Shown piece by piece: positions 10,504 through 20,662 of a DNA stretch of 64,000 nt. The stretch spans positions 1 through 64,000 of the forward strand of contig SVAS01000004.1 in NCBI GenBank assembly GCA_015059285.1, given 5' to 3'. The notes beneath the pieces are model-generated. The model did not search any database and was not told the origin of the DNA. It worked only from the letters and a program-made list of their open reading frames with translations. A program made the translations under genes and the position numbers. The first letter of the stretch is position 1. Every line of letters begins with the position of its first letter. The stretch comes from Bacillota bacterium (GTDB lineage Bacteria; Bacillota_I; Bacilli_A; RF39; UBA660).

Positions 10504-11109
10504 GTGGATAAAGAAATAAATAATATATTATTAAAGTACGATTATGCTTTAGAAATTTTAAAAGTTGAAATTAGCTATCTTATTAAGGAATATGAATTAA
10601 AGCATAACTATAATCCTGTAGAACATATAAAAACAAGGATAAAAACCATTGATAGTATTACGAATAAATTAAATAAAAAAGGTTATGAATTAAATTTAGA
10701 AAATATACAAAAATATATACATGATGTTATTGGTATTAGAATAATTTGTTCTTTTTTATCAGATGTTTATGATATTGTTAATTTGATAAAAAATTTTAAA
10801 CATATTATAGTGGTAGAAGAAAAAAACTATATTATTAATCCTAAAAACTCAGGTTATACAAGTTATCATTTAATTATTAAGATGCCAATATATTTAAATA
10901 ATTCTATAGAACACATTGAAGCAGAAATTCAAATTAGAACAGTGGCTATGGATTTTTGGGCTTCATTAGACCATAAAATTCAATATAAATTTTCATCTTT
11001 TATACCAGAAGAAGTAAAGAAAGAAATGTATAACTATGCAGTAGATATTAAAAATTTAGATTGTAAAATGCTAGAACTTAATAAAATGATGACTAAATAT
11101 AAAGAATAA
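10504..11109 (+). CDS. Small alarmone synthetase / GTP pyrophosphokinase (RelA/SpoT synthetase domain)
   Basis: GIRIICSFLSDVYDIVNLI, NSGYTSYHLIIKMP, AEIQIRTVAMDFWASLDHKIQYK; GTG start after AGAGGGAAG. Confidence 0.9.
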   Translation: MDKEINNILLKYDYALEILKVEISYLIKEYELKHNYNPVEHIKTRIKTIDSITNKLNKKGYELNLENIQKYIHDVIGIRIICSFLSDVYDIVNLIKNFKHIIVVEEKNYIINPKNSGYTSYHLIIKMPIYLNNSIEHIEAEIQIRTVAMDFWASLDHKIQYKFSSFIPEEVKKEMYNYAVDIKNLDCKMLELNKMMTKYKE

Positions 11110-11179
11110 ATGTAATATAGTCATTTTGACATATAAATAATTTATGTTATAATACACCTCAATAAAAGGGGTGTTTTTT

Positions 11180-12049
11180 ATGAAAATATTATCTGTTAAT
11201 GCTCATCAATTTGAAAAAATGCCAAAATATCAATTGCAAAGAAATTTAGAGAGTACGGAATGTGAATTATTTATATTAGAACAAAAAGATAAATGGAATA
11301 AAAAACTTTTAAAAAAGTTTTTCGTTACATCAGGTGAATATTTTAGTAATAAACTTTATACTATTAATGCATTAGCTGATTTAGAAGCACTAAAAGATAT
11401 AGAAGAATTGGTTATTCCAGAAGAACTATTTGCATTAGATGATGAGATACAAGGTTTTACAATGCCTTTTATTGAAAAAAATGTAAATTTAAAAATTTTA
11501 TTATCATCGGATTTTACTTCACTTACTAAAAAAATAAGTGCACTTAAAGATATTGGAAATATTTTAAAAAAAATTATAAAACATCCAGAATTACAAGATT
11601 ATTTCTTTTTAGGAGATATTCATGAAGGTAATTTTATTTATGATGTCGAAAGAAAAATGTATAGGGTTGTTGACTTGGATAGTGCTAAAATAGGAGATAA
11701 CAGTCCTTCTATGGCTAAATATTTAACTACTAATAAAAATCTTAAAAATCTTCCTCAAAAATATCCGTTAAATGAACAAGAAATTCATATAAGTAACGAA
11801 AGTACAATGATTTTAAGTTATATTTATATGGTTTTAAATACGATTGCTAAAATCAATGTAAGTAAACTTAGTATAGATGAATATTATTCATACTTGGGGT
11901 ATTTAAAAGATCACGGAGTTAGCTTAGAACTTGTAGAACTATTTTCTAAAATATATGCAAAAGGTAAAAATAAAATAGATATAGAACTTTTAGATAGTAT
12001 ACCTACTCAAAATAGTAAAATACTTACTTATGAAAGCTTTAAAAGATAA
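11180..12049 (+). CDS. Hypothetical protein with protein-kinase/APH-like C-lobe
   Basis: FLGDIHEGNFIYDVERKMYRVVDLDSAKIGDN resembles HxxN...DxD of kinase folds; ATG 11180 preferred over 11171. Confidence 0.6.
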   Translation: MKILSVNAHQFEKMPKYQLQRNLESTECELFILEQKDKWNKKLLKKFFVTSGEYFSNKLYTINALADLEALKDIEELVIPEELFALDDEIQGFTMPFIEKNVNLKILLSSDFTSLTKKISALKDIGNILKKIIKHPELQDYFFLGDIHEGNFIYDVERKMYRVVDLDSAKIGDNSPSMAKYLTTNKNLKNLPQKYPLNEQEIHISNESTMILSYIYMVLNTIAKINVSKLSIDEYYSYLGYLKDHGVSLELVELFSKIYAKGKNKIDIELLDSIPTQNSKILTYESFKR

Positions 12050-12106
12050 ATTTGACAAAAAATAAATATATGTTACAATAATACGCGTTTGAAGGGGGAG
12101 TTTTAA

Positions 12107-12754
12107 ATGAAAAAAGAAAAACAAGTAAAAAAAGAAACAAAGGTTCAAGAACCATTAGTAATTCGTGGATTTGATATTATAGAAGAGAACATGAGAATAT
12201 ATTTTTCAGATGGAAGAACAACTATTGTACCTTATAATAAAGGTAACTTAGAAAAAATTAGAAATAATATGTTAGAACGTATGGTAGCAGTTCAAGAACA
12301 ATTACCAAAAGTTTATATGAGAAAAGTAGGTTTATCTGCTTTAACATTAGCAGGTGCAGCCGGAATTGTACTTTTAAATACTACTGATATAGGTAAAGAA
12401 TTTAATACAGTATTTTCAAATACTGTATTAGGAGGAATTACTTTATTAAGTGGTACAGGTGTAGTTAAAGATTCAAAAATCATTAGAAACATTCGTAAAG
12501 CAGGTATCTTTGTAAAACATAGAGCTGAGATAAATGAAGCGATTGTAAATAATGCTTATATGTATGCTAATATTAGTGAAAAAGATAAAAAAAGAATTCA
12601 AGAATGGCTACAAATTTATGTTCGTGAACCAATTGTAGTAGAAAACTTATCAGATATATCATATACTACTGTTAAAACTATTTGGGATAATATTCAATTA
12701 AATAAAAGAATGGATTTTGACTACTCTGAAAAAGGTTTTCAAAAAACTTTATAA
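12107..12754 (+). CDS. Hypothetical membrane protein
   Basis: Open frame with GGGGGAG SD; hydrophobic segment VGLSALTLAGAAGIVLL. Confidence 0.7.
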   Translation: MKKEKQVKKETKVQEPLVIRGFDIIEENMRIYFSDGRTTIVPYNKGNLEKIRNNMLERMVAVQEQLPKVYMRKVGLSALTLAGAAGIVLLNTTDIGKEFNTVFSNTVLGGITLLSGTGVVKDSKIIRNIRKAGIFVKHRAEINEAIVNNAYMYANISEKDKKRIQEWLQIYVREPIVVENLSDISYTTVKTIWDNIQLNKRMDFDYSEKGFQKTL

Positions 12755-12781
12755 CAACTTCTTATGAGGTTGTTTTTTTGA

Positions 12782-12851
12782 TTTATGTTATAGTCCTGTT
12801 CTAAAGAGTAAAAGAATGTATAATAAAACTTGTTAGAATAGGAGTGAGTTT
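12782..12851 (+). promoter_or_regulatory. Conserved pilin leader with SD-sequestering hairpin (copy P2)
   Basis: TTTATGTTATAGT; CCTGTTCTAA (12795-12804) pairs with TTAGAATAGG (12833-12842) overlapping AGGAG SD. Confidence 0.55.
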
Positions 12852-13826
12852 ATGAAGAGAAAAGGATTTACCTTAATTGAACTATTAGCAGTAATAGTAA
12901 TACTAGCAATAATAGCACTAATAGCAGTACCAGTAATAATGAATATTATAAGTAGTGCAAGAGAAAGTGCATTTGAAGATACTGCGTATGGACTAATAAG
13001 TGCTGGGGAAATGTATTATACTAGAGAATTACTAAATAATGGAATGACAAGTGATGTAGAGTTCACAATTGAAGATGGAGAGTTTGTAGGAGAAAACAAA
13101 TTAGAAGTTAAAGGTGCATTACCACAAACAGGTAAAATAAAAGTTACAGTTGATGGAAAAGTAGCATTAGCAATATCAAATGGAGCAATGTGTATAACAA
13201 AAGGATATGATGATAGTAAGATTGATCCAGAAGCAGATGTTGATGACTGTAAATTACCATCAGGTACTGCAAAAACATTAAGAGAACTAGTCAAAACAAA
13301 TGATTTTGCTACAAGTGTAGATGGCTGTGTGATAAGTGGTATATGTGAAGTAGGAACGAAGTTTGCAATAGAGGTTGTTCCAGGAACAATTAAAAATTTC
13401 TATGTAATAAATGATACAAATAATACTGTAACATTAATTATGGATAGAAATATAGATGAAGAAACAGTAGCATGGAATACATCTGGAAATAATATAGATG
13501 GTCCGATTACAGCTCTTGATTATTTAGAAAGTAAAACAAGTAGTTGGATAAATATTGAAGAAAAAGCATATACAATAACAGATGATAAAGGTGAAAATGC
13601 TGTTTTAAGAAAAAATGCAAGAACTCGTATGATAACATATGTAGAAATAAATGATTTAATTAATTCTCATAGTTGGTTATATGGAGATTATTGGACAAGT
13701 TCTATTAGTGTAGATTATGATTATAGTGCTGCTTGGGGTGTTTTTAATGAGGGATTTATAGAACCATTTTCAGCAGATGCTTCAGATTATTTCGGTGTCC
13801 GTCCAGTAATAGAAATAAAAAAATAA
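12852..13826 (+). CDS. Prepilin-like protein (copy P2), diverged variable domain
   Basis: MKRKGFTLIELLAVIVILAIIALIAVPVIMNIISSARESAFEDTAYGLISAGEMYY; ends FGVRPVIEIKK. Confidence 0.92.
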   Translation: MKRKGFTLIELLAVIVILAIIALIAVPVIMNIISSARESAFEDTAYGLISAGEMYYTRELLNNGMTSDVEFTIEDGEFVGENKLEVKGALPQTGKIKVTVDGKVALAISNGAMCITKGYDDSKIDPEADVDDCKLPSGTAKTLRELVKTNDFATSVDGCVISGICEVGTKFAIEVVPGTIKNFYVINDTNNTVTLIMDRNIDEETVAWNTSGNNIDGPITALDYLESKTSSWINIEEKAYTITDDKGENAVLRKNARTRMITYVEINDLINSHSWLYGDYWTSSISVDYDYSAAWGVFNEGFIEPFSADASDYFGVRPVIEIKK

Positions 13827-13839
13827 TTATTTAATAATT

Positions 13840-13868
13840 AGAACAAATTTGATTTTGTTCTTTTTTTT
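13840..13868 (+). terminator. Rho-independent terminator after P2
   Basis: AGAACAAA/TTTGTTCT stem plus T-run. Confidence 0.7.
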
Positions 13869-13918
13869 GACAAAAAAACTAATTTCTAATTCATATAATA
13901 AAAATAAAGGTGAAATAT

Positions 13919-14911
13919 ATGAAAAGAAAATTTAAATTTAGAAGAAAAAAAATTTTAAAAAAAATGAAAACACTTGGTTTGATATTATTAGTAGTTGAAT
14001 CATTTTTATTTACATATAACTACTTAAAATATATTAAGTTATATTCTTCAAATGAGGAGTTTATAATGTTACTTTTAAATAATTCTAATCATCATTTAAA
14101 GTATGAAAAAACTAGTGATTTTAGTAGTAAAGTTATATCTTTTTTTACTAACATAAATATTAAAAATCCTATTAGTTTGTTAGAAAAAAGTTTTAACTAT
14201 AATATGGGTGAAACGAGTGAACTTGTATATAGTGATGAATATAATCCTGATAGCTTAAATTCTAGTTATATCAATGATCCTAATCCTAAAGAAATAGAAA
14301 AGCCTTTGGTTTATATTTATAATTCACATCAATTAGAAAATTATAGTTCTGAAAATTATGAAGCTTATAATATAACACCTAATGTTATGATGGCTTCTTA
14401 TTTGCTTAGAGAAAAATTAAATGATTTAGGAATAAAAACAATTGTTGAGGAAGCTGATATTACAGAATTCATTCGTATTAATAATTGGAATTATAATTAT
14501 AGTTATGTAGCTAGTAGGTATTATATTGAAGATGCTATTAAGCAAAACCCTAGTTTAAATTTTTTTATTGATTTACATAGAGATGCTTTAAGTAAAGATG
14601 CTTCTACAGTTACAATTAATGATAAAAAATATGCGAAAGTATTATTTGTTGTTGGATTGGAACATGATAACTATCAAAAAAATTTAGATTTAGCAAACAA
14701 AATAAATAATATGGTTATGGATAATTATCCATATTTAAGTAGAGGAGTTATTACTAAGAAGGGTGCTAATGTTGATGGAATATATAATCAAGATATTCAT
14801 CCTAATATGATTCTTTTAGAACTTGGTGGAAATGAAAATACTATTGATGAAGTATTAAATACTGTTGAGGCTATGGCAATTATTTTAAAGGAGCATTTAA
14901 ATGAAAAATAA
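13919..14911 (+). CDS. spoIIP: Stage II sporulation protein P (SpoIIP)-like amidase
   Basis: PLVYIYNSHQLENYSSE...NVMMASYLLREKLNDLGIKTIVEE...FFIDLHRDAL...ILLELGGNENTIDEVLNT. Confidence 0.85.
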   Translation: MKRKFKFRRKKILKKMKTLGLILLVVESFLFTYNYLKYIKLYSSNEEFIMLLLNNSNHHLKYEKTSDFSSKVISFFTNINIKNPISLLEKSFNYNMGETSELVYSDEYNPDSLNSSYINDPNPKEIEKPLVYIYNSHQLENYSSENYEAYNITPNVMMASYLLREKLNDLGIKTIVEEADITEFIRINNWNYNYSYVASRYYIEDAIKQNPSLNFFIDLHRDALSKDASTVTINDKKYAKVLFVVGLEHDNYQKNLDLANKINNMVMDNYPYLSRGVITKKGANVDGIYNQDIHPNMILLELGGNENTIDEVLNTVEAMAIILKEHLNEK

Positions 14912-15230
14912 GAAATTAAATAAATTTTTTTGGTATGTATTTTTAATTTTATTTATGGCGTTTACTACTCTTTATACAGCTGGTAGGGCGGGATATTATG
15001 AGTATACACAAAATCAAAAAAAGATATTTACAGAAGAACAAATAAAAAAATTTGAGGAAGATGTTTTTTTAGGAAAAGAAGTTGATATTAATGATTATTT
15101 AGTTGTAAAAGAGAATTTTCAAGATGAAAAAAAAAGACTTGGTTTAAAAGCATCTGAATTTATTGGCGTTTATACAAAGATTGGTATTGATAAAATATTT
15201 AAAATGTTGGCTAAATTAGTTGAAAACTAA
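14901..15230 (+). CDS. Small membrane protein, unknown
   Basis: Open frame overlapping the spoIIP-like end; N-terminal TM. Confidence 0.65.
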   Translation: MKNKKLNKFFWYVFLILFMAFTTLYTAGRAGYYEYTQNQKKIFTEEQIKKFEEDVFLGKEVDINDYLVVKENFQDEKKRLGLKASEFIGVYTKIGIDKIFKMLAKLVEN

Positions 15231-15283
15231 AATTTGATGTGCTATAATTGTAGCAAGGTAGATTAAGAAGGGAGATTTATATT

Positions 15284-15553
15284 ATGGGAGAAAATAAAAC
15301 AATTAAAATTTTTGATGAAAATGGAGTAGAAAAAGAAGTAGAGGTTATTGCATATTTTACATTAGCAATGAATAATAAAGATTATTTAATATATACAGAA
15401 AACAAAACAGATGCAAACGGAAATGTAGAAGTTTATACTTCAGAAGTAGCTCATAGAGATGATAATACTACAGAATTATTAGGTGTAGATGATGATAATG
15501 TATGGGCTGAAATTAAAAAAGTAATGATTGAAATCGCAAAAGATGGGGAGTAG
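15284..15553 (+). CDS. DUF1292 family protein
   Basis: Acidic small protein, VEVIAYFTLAMNNKDYLIYTENKTDANGNVEVYTSEV. Confidence 0.8.
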   Translation: MGENKTIKIFDENGVEKEVEVIAYFTLAMNNKDYLIYTENKTDANGNVEVYTSEVAHRDDNTTELLGVDDDNVWAEIKKVMIEIAKDGE

Positions 15554-15561
15554 TGGTTTAA

Positions 15562-16299
15562 ATGGCATATAAAAATATTGATATTAATGAATTGGGGTTG
15601 AAACAAAAGATAACTTATCGTGCTTCTAGGGTAGCTTTCTTTGTACCTAGATTATTAGCTAAGTTAGCAACTAAAGTTATTGTTAATCCAGTTACTAAAC
15701 TAGTAACAGGAGAAACTCATGAAGAAGTTAAAGCAGCAGCTAATGATATTGCTATGCAAGTTCAAGCCGATCAAGCAGAAGAAATGCAAGAAAAAATAGA
15801 TGAAGGAAAACAAAATCTTGATGATTGGAAGAACGATAAAGAATATTATATTAGTAATTTAGGTAAATATAAAAGTTATGAATCTACAGTAAACGATTTA
15901 GTAAAAAAACAAGCTAAATTACTTAAGTCGCCAAAAAGATTGTTAGTAGCAAAAACATATCTTTCAGTAATGGGTTCATTTATTCAAAAACATAAAGAAG
16001 AAAAAGCTAATGAAAAATTAGTTAAAGAAGTTGTTGAAGAATATGTTGCTAAAAGAGCTCTTTTAGAAAGAAAAAATTTAGAAATTGAAGCTTTAAGACA
16101 AGCTCTTAAGAAAGCAGAAGAAGAAAAAGTAACTTTAGAAAATGATGTAAGTGAAATTGAAGTTGCAAATCCAGAAATTGTTGCTCAAACAAAAGAACAA
16201 ATGGGTGATGCGCCTGTTTTATCAGATGAAATGATTGACAATATGTCTAATTTTGCTAAAGATGATGCTATTGTAGTAGAAGGTTCAATTGTTAAATAA
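15562..16299 (+). CDS. Hypothetical coiled-coil protein
   Basis: Open frame with SD; Lys/Glu-rich heptad-like C-half. Confidence 0.7.
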   Translation: MAYKNIDINELGLKQKITYRASRVAFFVPRLLAKLATKVIVNPVTKLVTGETHEEVKAAANDIAMQVQADQAEEMQEKIDEGKQNLDDWKNDKEYYISNLGKYKSYESTVNDLVKKQAKLLKSPKRLLVAKTYLSVMGSFIQKHKEEKANEKLVKEVVEEYVAKRALLERKNLEIEALRQALKKAEEEKVTLENDVSEIEVANPEIVAQTKEQMGDAPVLSDEMIDNMSNFAKDDAIVVEGSIVK

Positions 16300-16317
16300 T
16301 TGAAAAAACAAGTTTTA

Positions 16318-16345
16318 AAAGGATATACTTTATATCCTTTTTTTG
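16318..16345 (+). terminator. Rho-independent terminator
   Basis: AAAGGATATA ctt TATATCCTTT + T-run. Confidence 0.7.
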
Positions 16346-16367
16346 ATATAATTTTAATGGTGATAGT

Positions 16368-17279
16368 ATGGAAAAATTAATAATTGGTTCACACGTTTCT
16401 TTTACAAAAGGTAGTCAATTAGTTGGCAGCGTAAAAGAAGCTTTAAGTTATGGAGCTAACACGTTAATGCTTTATACAGGTGCTCCTCAAAATTCAAATA
16501 GACTTCCTTTAAATGAAAAATTAACAGAAGAAGGTTTAAAATTAATGGCCAACAATAATATAGATAAAAATAATGTTATTGTTCATGCTCCATATATTAT
16601 TAATCCTTCAAATAATAAGAATTTAGATTTTAATGTTTCTTTTCTGAAACAAGAAATTGATAGAGTACAAAAGTTAGGTCTTTCTAAGTTAGTAATGCAT
16701 CCTGGTAGTCATGTTGGCCTTGGAATAGAAGAAGGGATAAAAAATACTATTGAAGTATTAAATTTATCTTTAAAAGAAACTGATAATATAATTATTTGTA
16801 TTGAGACAATGGCTGGAAAAGGAACAGAAATAGGTTTTAATTTTGAACAAATAAGAGAAATTATTAATGGTGTTCACTTAAAAGATAAAATAGGTGTATG
16901 CCTAGATACGTGTCACATTAATGATGCTGGTTATAATTTAAGTTATTTTGATGAGGTACTTTCTGAATTTGAAGAAATAATAGGTTTAGATAAACTTATG
17001 TGTATTCATATAAATGATAGTAAGAATGTAATATCAGCTCATAAAGATCGTCATGATAATTTTGGATTAGGTACTATAGGGTTTGAAAATTTAATTAGTA
17101 TTATTTATCACGACAAATTAAAAGACATTCCTAAAATATTAGAAACGCCTTATGTAGGATTAGAAGATATTAAAGATAGACTTTTTCCACCATATAAATT
17201 TGAAATAGAAATGATCAAAAATAAGAAATTTAATTCTAATTTATTAAATGATATCAGAGATTATTATAAAAATCTTTGA
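16368..17279 (+). CDS. nfo: Endonuclease IV
   Basis: GSHVSFTKGSQLVGSVKEAL, CLDTCHINDAGYNL, HINDSKNVISAHKDRHDNFGLGTIG. Confidence 0.95.
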   Translation: MEKLIIGSHVSFTKGSQLVGSVKEALSYGANTLMLYTGAPQNSNRLPLNEKLTEEGLKLMANNNIDKNNVIVHAPYIINPSNNKNLDFNVSFLKQEIDRVQKLGLSKLVMHPGSHVGLGIEEGIKNTIEVLNLSLKETDNIIICIETMAGKGTEIGFNFEQIREIINGVHLKDKIGVCLDTCHINDAGYNLSYFDEVLSEFEEIIGLDKLMCIHINDSKNVISAHKDRHDNFGLGTIGFENLISIIYHDKLKDIPKILETPYVGLEDIKDRLFPPYKFEIEMIKNKKFNSNLLNDIRDYYKNL

Positions 17280-17527
17280 TATTTTTTTTTGAAAAAATAA
17301 AATAGTTCTTCTATTTTTAAGTAGTTTTCCTCTTTTATTTTAGAACGATGATTACTAAAAATAATAGAACTATCACCATATATCAGTTCATACCAATCAT
17401 TTTTTGTAATTTCATAAATGCTATTTAACTCATTATCTGTTAATTTTATATTGTTATCAAGCGCAAATTTATTAATATCTTCTTTAGTTAATTTAGAAAT
17501 GTGTTCTTTTATTAAATTTTGTATCAT
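17264..17527 (-). CDS. Small hypothetical protein (possibly YqfT/DUF2624-like by context)
   Basis: Open frame with AGGAGG SD; lies beside nfo. Confidence 0.55.
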   Translation of the reverse strand: MIQNLIKEHISKLTKEDINKFALDNNIKLTDNELNSIYEITKNDWYELIYGDSSIIFSNHRSKIKEENYLKIEELFYFFKKKYQRFL

Positions 17528-17607
17528 AAAACCTCCTTTTATAATATATGTTCTTTTTTTGAATAAAGTTATAAAAAGGAAATAAAATATTAACGAGGAG
17601 GAGTTTT

Positions 17608-18210
17608 ATGTATAAATCAAAACCATTAAAGTATTCATATTCATCTTTAGAACCTTTTATAGATAGTGAGACTATTAATATACATTATAATAAACATTAT
17701 TTAAATTATTTAAATAAACTTAATGATTTACTTATAAGTTTAAATTATGATTTTAGGTATAATATTTATGAATTAATTGACAATATAGAAATATTTTCGG
17801 TTGATAAAAGAGATGATATTCTTTTTTTAGTAGGTGGTGTTATTAATCATGAATTATATTTTGATTCTATAGGTCCTAGTAATCATAAACCATATGGCAA
17901 AATATTAGATAAAATAAATCAAGAATATGGTAGTTATAATAATTTTTTAAAAGAATTTAAAAAAAATGCTCAAGTACTCGTAGGTAGTGGTTATACTAGT
18001 TTAGTTTTAAATCGTAGTGGTAACTTAGAAATTATTAATACTAGTAATCAAGAAACTCCCTTATTATATGGCTTAAAACCAATTTTAACTCTTGATTTAT
18101 GGGAACATGCTTATTATTTAAAATATCAAAATAGAAAAGATTTATATATTGATGCTTTTTTTAATATAATTGATTTTGATAGTTTAAATAATAGATATGA
18201 AAAACAATAA
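17608..18210 (+). CDS. Fe/Mn superoxide dismutase family protein
   Basis: Metal-ligand pattern HYNKHYLNYLNKL / NHELYFDS / LDLWEHAYYLKYQNRKDLYID. Confidence 0.85.
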   Translation: MYKSKPLKYSYSSLEPFIDSETINIHYNKHYLNYLNKLNDLLISLNYDFRYNIYELIDNIEIFSVDKRDDILFLVGGVINHELYFDSIGPSNHKPYGKILDKINQEYGSYNNFLKEFKKNAQVLVGSGYTSLVLNRSGNLEIINTSNQETPLLYGLKPILTLDLWEHAYYLKYQNRKDLYIDAFFNIIDFDSLNNRYEKQ

Positions 18211-20245
18211 ATATTTTCGTAAAAAGAATTTAAAAAAAATTAATGAAATTATAGAAAAAAGATACAATATATTAATTATACTAATAATAGCAATTATGTC
18301 TATCTTAGCATTTAATTTATATAATATTCAAATTATTAATAATGAATATTATATAAAGATAGTAGAACAAATAAATCAAAATACAGTACTAGGAACAACT
18401 GCTCCTAGAGGTAGAATATATGATAGGAATGGTAATTTAATAGTTGATAATAAAGGGGTTAAAGTAATTTACTATAAAAAACTTTCTGGTATGACTACTA
18501 AAGAAGAAATAGAAGTAGCGTATGCTCTTGCAAATTTAATTAATGTAAATTTTGAAAAGATAACAGAAAAAGATTTGAAAAATTTTTGGATTAAAAATAA
18601 TAGTGATAAATCATTAGATCTTATTACTAGTGAGGAATGGTCTCAATTTAAAAAAAGGAAATTATCTAGTGATGATATATATAATTTGAAATTAGAACGC
18701 ATTGATAAAGAAATAGAAGATTATAATGATTTAGATAAAGAAGCTGCTTATATATATTCCCTTATGAATAAAGGTTATTCTTACTCTGAAAAAGTCATAA
18801 AAAAAGGAGATGTAACTGATAGTGAATATGCGAAAGTCGCTGAAAATTCTGAAAAATTAAAAGGTATTTCTACTAGATTAGATTGGGAAAGAAGTTATTT
18901 ATATGATAGTACTTTTAAAAGTATTTTAGGTACTGTTTCAACTATTCCTCTAGAATATAAAGAGTATTATTTAAAAAAAGGTTATAGTTTATCTGATCAA
19001 GTAGGGATTAGTTATCTTGAATATCAATACGATGATTATTTAAAGGGAAATAAAAACAAATATGAAGTAAATGACGATGGTACATATTCTTTATTAGAAG
19101 AGGGAACAAGAGGAAATGATATCGTTTTAACTATTGATATTAAGCTTCAGAAAGAAGTAGAGAATATAATTGTGGATAATTTAATTAAAGCCAAAAGTGA
19201 ACCAAATACAGAATATTATAATAAAGCTTTTGTAATAATAAGTGATCCTAATACAGGAGAAATATTAGTTATGGCTGGTAAACAAATTATTTATGATAAT
19301 GGTAGTTATAAAGTATATGACTACACTCCTGGAATAGCAACTTCTCCAGTAGTTGTAGGATCTGTTGTTAAAGGAGCTTCACATATAGTAGGCTATAATA
19401 CAGGGGCTTTAACTTATGGTGAAGTTAGAGATGATGCATGTATTAAAATAGCTTCTACTAAAGAAAAGTGTTCATGGATGTATTTAGGTCTTCTTGATGA
19501 TGTAAGTGCTTTAAAGTATTCTTCTAATACTTATCAATTTAGAACAGCTATTAATGTAGGAAAAGGAGTATATAATTATAATCAAGGGTTAAATTTGGAT
19601 TTGAATGCTTTTGAAATATACCGAAATACTTTTGCAGAATTTGGTTTAGGTGTTAAAACACATATTGATTTACCAGTTGAAAGTTTAGGATTTAAAGGAA
19701 ATAGTGAAGTGGCTGGACATTTACTTGATTTTTCAATTGGACAATACGATACATATACACCAATTCAACTATCACAATATATAAATACAATTGCAAATGG
19801 AGGAACAAGATTAAAACCATACTTATTAAAAAGTGTATATAAACCAACTAAAGAACCTTTAAAAGAATTAGTTTATGAAAATAAAAAAGAAGTATTAAAT
19901 ACTGTTAATACAGATAAAAATAATATAGCTAGAGTAAAACAAGGTTTTAAAACAGTATTAGAACCTTATGGAACTGGTTATGGATATATTGATCCTATAT
20001 ATAATCCAGCTGGGAAAACTGGTACTAGTCAAAGTTTTATTGATACTAATTTAGATGGAAAAATAGATACAGAAACAATTACTAATACATTTGTAGCATA
20101 TGCACCTTCTGATAATCCGAAAGTAACATTTACTGTTATATCTCCTGATGTTTCCCATTACAATAATTATTCAGAGTATCAAAGTGGTTCAAATAGTAGA
20201 ATAGCTCGTGAAGTTTCTCAAAAATACTTTCAATTTTATAAATAA
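18197..20245 (+). CDS. Penicillin-binding protein 2-like transpeptidase
   Basis: TAPRGRIYDRNGNLIVDN, SVVK, SSN, KTGTSQ motifs. Confidence 0.9.
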   Translation: MKNNKYFRKKNLKKINEIIEKRYNILIILIIAIMSILAFNLYNIQIINNEYYIKIVEQINQNTVLGTTAPRGRIYDRNGNLIVDNKGVKVIYYKKLSGMTTKEEIEVAYALANLINVNFEKITEKDLKNFWIKNNSDKSLDLITSEEWSQFKKRKLSSDDIYNLKLERIDKEIEDYNDLDKEAAYIYSLMNKGYSYSEKVIKKGDVTDSEYAKVAENSEKLKGISTRLDWERSYLYDSTFKSILGTVSTIPLEYKEYYLKKGYSLSDQVGISYLEYQYDDYLKGNKNKYEVNDDGTYSLLEEGTRGNDIVLTIDIKLQKEVENIIVDNLIKAKSEPNTEYYNKAFVIISDPNTGEILVMAGKQIIYDNGSYKVYDYTPGIATSPVVVGSVVKGASHIVGYNTGALTYGEVRDDACIKIASTKEKCSWMYLGLLDDVSALKYSSNTYQFRTAINVGKGVYNYNQGLNLDLNAFEIYRNTFAEFGLGVKTHIDLPVESLGFKGNSEVAGHLLDFSIGQYDTYTPIQLSQYINTIANGGTRLKPYLLKSVYKPTKEPLKELVYENKKEVLNTVNTDKNNIARVKQGFKTVLEPYGTGYGYIDPIYNPAGKTGTSQSFIDTNLDGKIDTETITNTFVAYAPSDNPKVTFTVISPDVSHYNNYSEYQSGSNSRIAREVSQKYFQFYK

Positions 20246-20288
20246 TTTGTTATAATATGTACGTGATTAGTCAAGAAGGAGGGAAACT

Positions 20289-20456
20289 ATGGCAAAAAAA
20301 GGCGAAAATAGAGAAAGAATTACTCTTCAATGTACTGAATGTAAATCAGAAAACTATCGTACTGAAAAAAATAAAAAGAATACAACTGATCGTTTAGAAA
20401 TGAATAAATTCTGTAAAAAATGCGGAAAAACAACAACACATAAAGAAAAGAAGTAG
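20289..20456 (+). CDS. rpmG: 50S ribosomal protein bL33 (zinc-binding form)
   Basis: Read directly, absent from ORF track (<60 aa): [55 protein letters not shown]. Confidence 0.95.
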   Translation: MAKKGENRERITLQCTECKSENYRTEKNKKNTTDRLEMNKFCKKCGKTTTHKEKK

Positions 20457-20462
20457 GAAATT

Positions 20463-20645
20463 ATGAAAGAAAAAAACAAACCAATTGTAAATCATGGGCT
20501 TTTGCATGATAGTATTAATTATGATGCCTTAATTAAAGCTCAAGCAAATACTTTATCATTTGATCAACCTGTTGATAATAGTAAACAAACAGCAGAAAGT
20601 GCTAAAGTTAAAAAAATAAGATATAGAAGACAAAATAGAAGTTAA
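20463..20645 (+). CDS. Small hypothetical protein
   Basis: 60 aa frame between rpmG and efp. Confidence 0.55.
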   Translation: MKEKNKPIVNHGLLHDSINYDALIKAQANTLSFDQPVDNSKQTAESAKVKKIRYRRQNRS

Positions 20646-20662
20646 AAGAAAGGAGCTCTTGA

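Noticed and set aside
11154-11180. ACACCTC/GGGGTGT hairpin plus T6 directly before ATG 11180, like the murE element
   Set aside because: A good promoter (TTGACA 11126, TATAAT 11148) places the TSS near 11160, so the 5' arm would mostly not be transcribed.
12900-12950. GTAATAGTAATACTAGCAATAATAGCACTAATAGCAGTACCAGTAATAAT as a nucleotide microsatellite
   Set aside because: It encodes the conserved pilin TM helix VIVILAIIALIAVPVIM; repetition reflects hydrophobic codons.
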